Positions 6,099-8,199 of a stretch of DNA of 8,199 nt are shown here, piece by piece. The stretch comes from an uncultured Persicitalea sp. GTDB lineage: Bacteria; Bacteroidota; Bacteroidia; Cytophagales; Spirosomataceae. The notes beneath the pieces were generated by a model, which made no database searches, was not told where the DNA came from, and saw nothing but the letters and a program-made list of their open reading frames with translations. The position numbers and the translations under genes were made by a program. How positions within the stretch are numbered: position 1 is the first letter of the stretch; the number at the start of each line of letters is the position of its first letter. The DNA lies in the NCBI GenBank assembly GCA_950075905.1, contig CATMVR010000198.1:1-8199 (forward strand), given 5' to 3'.

Positions 6099-6947
6099 AT
6101 GAGAGGAGGGCGGTCACATAAAACCATCGGCAAGTATGCCCTGACGAAGTGGTTGGGATCGGGGGGGATGGGCGATGTCTACAAGGCAGAGCACATCGCC
6201 ACCCGGCAGCCCGCCGCCGTCAAGATTCTGTCGCGCGCCGACCAGGCCGCCCGTTTTCAGAACGAGGCCTACATTCAGGCTTCCGTGCAGCATCCGCACA
6301 TCGCCGCTTTGTACGACTATGTAGTTGAGGAAAAGCACCCCTGCATTGTGATGGAATACGTGGAAGGCCCAACGCTGGAAAAACTCATTGCCCGGCACCG
6401 CCGATTGCCCGAGGACTTTGCGCTCCGTTTGCTCAAACAGCTGGTATCGGCCGTAGTACACCTGCACGAGAGAGACATTATCCACCGGGATTTGAAATCG
6501 TGCAACGTGAAGGTCACCTCTGAGGGAAACGCCAAGCTACTGGACTTTGGCATTGCCAAAGCCGCCTACACCCCCCGCCTGACGCGCGAAGGCTACGTGA
6601 TCGGTACCACGTATTCCATGGCTCCGGAGCAATTTCAGAACCAGGTGGGCAAGGAGTCGGACTGCTGGGCGCTGGGGGTGCTGCTTTACGAGATGCTGAC
6701 GGGCTACCGGCCCTTTGACGGAAAGTCGGAAACCGAGATCAGGATCAGGATCGAACGCGGCGAGTACATGGCTCCCGATCTGTTGATCCCGGATTTGTCC
6801 CGGGCTTCCCGCAGAATCATCAGAAAGCTACTGATACATAACCCCAAAAACCGCCTGAGCGCCCCACAGTTGCTGGCACTTCTGCAAAATCCAAAGACAA
6901 GCCCGCTGGAAAGAATAACAAGCTGGCTTTCAGAGCTGGTTGGCTGA
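6099..6947 (+). CDS. Hanks-type Ser/Thr protein kinase (compact, soluble)
   Basis: 282 residues; transfers ATP gamma-phosphate to Ser/Thr of target proteins. All kinase signatures are present: glycine loop LGSGGMGDVYKAE (G20-G25), AAVKIL (K42), helix-C Glu (E56), HRDLKSCN (catalytic D131, N136), DFG (149-151), activation segment with GTTYSMAPE (T170, T171, APE 175-177) and SDCWALGVLLYEMLTGYRPF (D188). HRD makes it an RD kinase, normally activated by phosphorylation of the activation loop. It ends soon after the kinase fold (about residue 265), with no transmembrane helix, PASTA or other sensor domain, so it is probably cytosolic and gets its input from a partner. It lies 5 bp after the FHA-protease gene, hence co-transcribed and probably translationally coupled. 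The AGGAGG at 6104-6109 lies inside the ORF and is not its ribosome site. A G7 run (6161-6167) encodes part of the glycine loop. Confidence 0.95.
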   Translation: MRGGRSHKTIGKYALTKWLGSGGMGDVYKAEHIATRQPAAVKILSRADQAARFQNEAYIQASVQHPHIAALYDYVVEEKHPCIVMEYVEGPTLEKLIARHRRLPEDFALRLLKQLVSAVVHLHERDIIHRDLKSCNVKVTSEGNAKLLDFGIAKAAYTPRLTREGYVIGTTYSMAPEQFQNQVGKESDCWALGVLLYEMLTGYRPFDGKSETEIRIRIERGEYMAPDLLIPDLSRASRRIIRKLLIHNPKNRLSAPQLLALLQNPKTSPLERITSWLSELVG

Positions 6948-7010
6948 GAGTAAAATCAATTTTGAATTACTATTCACACATTCATTCTATCACTCATTAG
7001 CTTACTACCT

Positions 7011-7862
7011 ATGTTTTGGAAAAAATGGATATCCAATGAACCCGAAGAGGAATCAACACCCGGCCTTTATGAGTTGAAAGCCGTGGCCCTTTCCGATGTC
7101 GGCTGCGTGCGCACCAACAACGAAGATGCCACACGGTTTATTCGTCCGGCTACGCGGGAAGTACAACTCAACAAAGGGTACCTCGCTATCGTAGCCGATG
7201 GCATGGGCGGCCACGCGGCCGGTGAGGTAGCTTCCCAGATGGCTACGGAGATTATTTCCAAAACCTACTACCAGCGGGAAGAAGGGCCGGAAGATAGCCT
7301 GTACTTTGCCCTCGCCAAAGCCAACCGCATGATCTGGCAGGCGGCCGGGCGCAACTCCCGGCAAAAAGGCATGGGTACCACCTGCACCACCATAGTAGTG
7401 CGCCAAAGACAGCTGTACGTTGCCCACGTGGGCGACAGCCGCGCCTACCTCTACAAGAACGGGCAAATGACGCGCCTCACCACCGACCATACCTACGTAC
7501 AAAAACTGGTAGATGAGGGCATCATCAAGCCCAACGAAGCCGAGACCCACCCCGAGCGCAACGTACTGACCCGCGCCATGGGCACACACAACAAAGTGGA
7601 CATTGATGTAGAGAAGCCCCCCTACACTTTCGAAGAAGGAGACCGGCTGCTGCTGTGCAGCGATGGCCTGTACGACTACCTTTCGGATGAAGAAATGGCC
7701 GAATGGCTCAATCTGGAAGTACTCAGCGAAGCCGCCCAGCAGATGATCGAACAAGCCAAGGTACGGGGAGGACACGATAATATCACGGTGATGCTCATTG
7801 AGCGCGTTGCCCCGGACGAATCTACCGAGGTACGTCCCACCGAAAACATTGACCTGCTATGA
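7011..7862 (+). CDS. PP2C-family Ser/Thr protein phosphatase
   Basis: 283 residues; a metal-dependent phosphatase that removes phosphate from Ser/Thr, the likely antagonist of the two neighbouring kinases. Visible PPM motifs: SDVGCVRTNNEDA (R34, E38, D39), VADGMGGHAAGEVAS (metal D63, G64), GMGTTCTTIVV (120-130), VAHVGDSRAYLY (GDSR 141-144), LTTDHTYVQKLVDEG, NVLTRAMG, LLLCSDGLYDYL (D218) and GGHDNITVMLIE (D256, N257). These are the bacterial PrpC/PstP-type signatures and the length is typical or slightly long. A 20-residue N-terminal extension and an acidic, Thr-containing C-terminal tail (DESTEVRPTENIDLL) flank the fold. No membrane segment. It follows kinase 1 by 63 nt and overlaps the second kinase by 4 nt. 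The ATG at 7011 has no Shine-Dalgarno sequence, as for its neighbours. Confidence 0.95.
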   Translation: MFWKKWISNEPEEESTPGLYELKAVALSDVGCVRTNNEDATRFIRPATREVQLNKGYLAIVADGMGGHAAGEVASQMATEIISKTYYQREEGPEDSLYFALAKANRMIWQAAGRNSRQKGMGTTCTTIVVRQRQLYVAHVGDSRAYLYKNGQMTRLTTDHTYVQKLVDEGIIKPNEAETHPERNVLTRAMGTHNKVDIDVEKPPYTFEEGDRLLLCSDGLYDYLSDEEMAEWLNLEVLSEAAQQMIEQAKVRGGHDNITVMLIERVAPDESTEVRPTENIDLL

Positions 7863-8199
7863 TTGGACGAATCATTCAAAACTACCGCGTAGAAGAGCTC
7901 CTGGGAGAAGGAGGCATGGGGACCGTCTACCGGGCTACCGACACGCTGCTGCAGCGCCCGGTGGCATTAAAGATGCTCCCCCCCCATCTGCTGAGGGATA
8001 CCACTTTCTTTGAGCGCTTTCGCAATGAGGCCGTCCTGTCGGCCCGCCTCAACCACCCCAACGTGGCCACACTTTACAACTTCATTAAAGACCAGGACGA
8101 TAACTTCATGGTAATGGAGCTGGTGGATGGAGCTACGCTGGAACAGCTTCTGCGCAAGCGGGGACGCTTCTCGATTGAAAATGCCATTCGGATCATCAT
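7859..8199 (+). CDS. Second Hanks-type Ser/Thr protein kinase, 3' end cut off by window edge
   Basis: 113 codons of the N-terminal kinase lobe are present. Motifs: YRVEELLGEGGMGTVYRATD (glycine loop 16-21), PVALKML (ATP-binding K38), FRNEAVLSARLNHPNVATLYNF (helix-C E57), MVMELVDGATLEQLL (hinge). The catalytic loop and everything after it lie outside the window, so catalytic competence and any C-terminal sensor or membrane region cannot be judged. The ATG overlaps the phosphatase stop as ATGA, indicating translational coupling, and the kinase fold begins within 10 residues, so this start is firm. It differs clearly from kinase 1 in sequence (for example GEGGMGTVY against GSGGMGDVY), so it is a paralogue rather than a recent duplicate. 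A C8 run (7978-7985) encodes Pro-Pro near residues 41-42. Confidence 0.92.
   Translation, partial: MIGRIIQNYRVEELLGEGGMGTVYRATDTLLQRPVALKMLPPHLLRDTTFFERFRNEAVLSARLNHPNVATLYNFIKDQDDNFMVMELVDGATLEQLLRKRGRFSIENAIRII

Noticed and set aside
6104..6109. AGGAGG resembling a Shine-Dalgarno sequence
   Set aside because: It lies inside kinase 1 just after its ATG, and no in-frame ATG follows at a suitable distance (the ATG at 6136 is out of frame). The other genes here use no Shine-Dalgarno sequence.
6948..7010. Possible internal promoter before the PP2C gene (CAATTTTG at 6957-6964)
   Set aside because: One mismatch from the -7 box, but no TTG at the usual -33 distance in the GC-rich end of the kinase gene. 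The small AAAAT/ATTTT palindrome there (6952-6963) is too short to call a terminator. A separate promoter cannot be excluded.
4408..8199. Type VI secretion regulatory module (kinase, phosphatase, FHA protein)
   Set aside because: The gene set is superficially similar, but the FHA protein is a protease fusion and no secretion component is present in the window.

Overview
The window looks like chromosome of a moderately GC-rich member of the Bacteroidota, most likely a Cytophagales/Spirosomataceae-type environmental bacterium. This is inferred from three things: start codons lack Shine-Dalgarno sequences and instead follow A-rich or C/T-rich leaders; several upstream regions carry boxes resembling the Bacteroidota -33/-7 promoter (TTG, about 20 nt, TAnnTTTG); and the proteins resemble that group. 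No RNA genes, CRISPR arrays, insertion sequences or phage genes were seen.

Left part (1-2758). A secreted GH2 beta-galactosidase runs leftwards off the window edge; 859 codons are present and the C-terminal end of the last domain is missing. A 179-bp divergent spacer with a plausible lacZ promoter separates it from coaX (type III pantothenate kinase), which reads rightwards.

Middle part (3530-4407). A small two-helix membrane protein of the DUF3592 type (3764-4189) is flanked by two intergenic regions. Each carries the same composite regulatory element: an inverted repeat of TACAGGTTTTC, a third AGGT-type half-site exactly 22 bp further on, and a conserved CCCGAACTTTGT -7 box. The two copies lie 600 bp apart with matching internal geometry, one before the DUF3592 gene and one before the phospho-signalling genes. 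The two units are therefore probably co-regulated.

Right part (4408-8199). Four co-directional genes form a Ser/Thr phospho-signalling cassette: (i) an FHA domain - transmembrane helix - trypsin-like protease protein with an intact His/Asp/Ser triad; (ii) a compact Hanks-type Ser/Thr kinase 5 bp downstream; (iii) a PP2C phosphatase after a 63-bp gap; (iv) a second Hanks-type kinase whose ATG overlaps the phosphatase stop (ATGA) and which runs off the right edge. The natural reading is a kinase/phosphatase switch whose phospho-threonine output is read by the cytoplasmic FHA domain of a membrane-anchored protease facing the periplasm. The catalytic assignments rest on visible motifs. The signalling logic is inference. 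This cassette and its duplicated operator are the most interesting part of the window.
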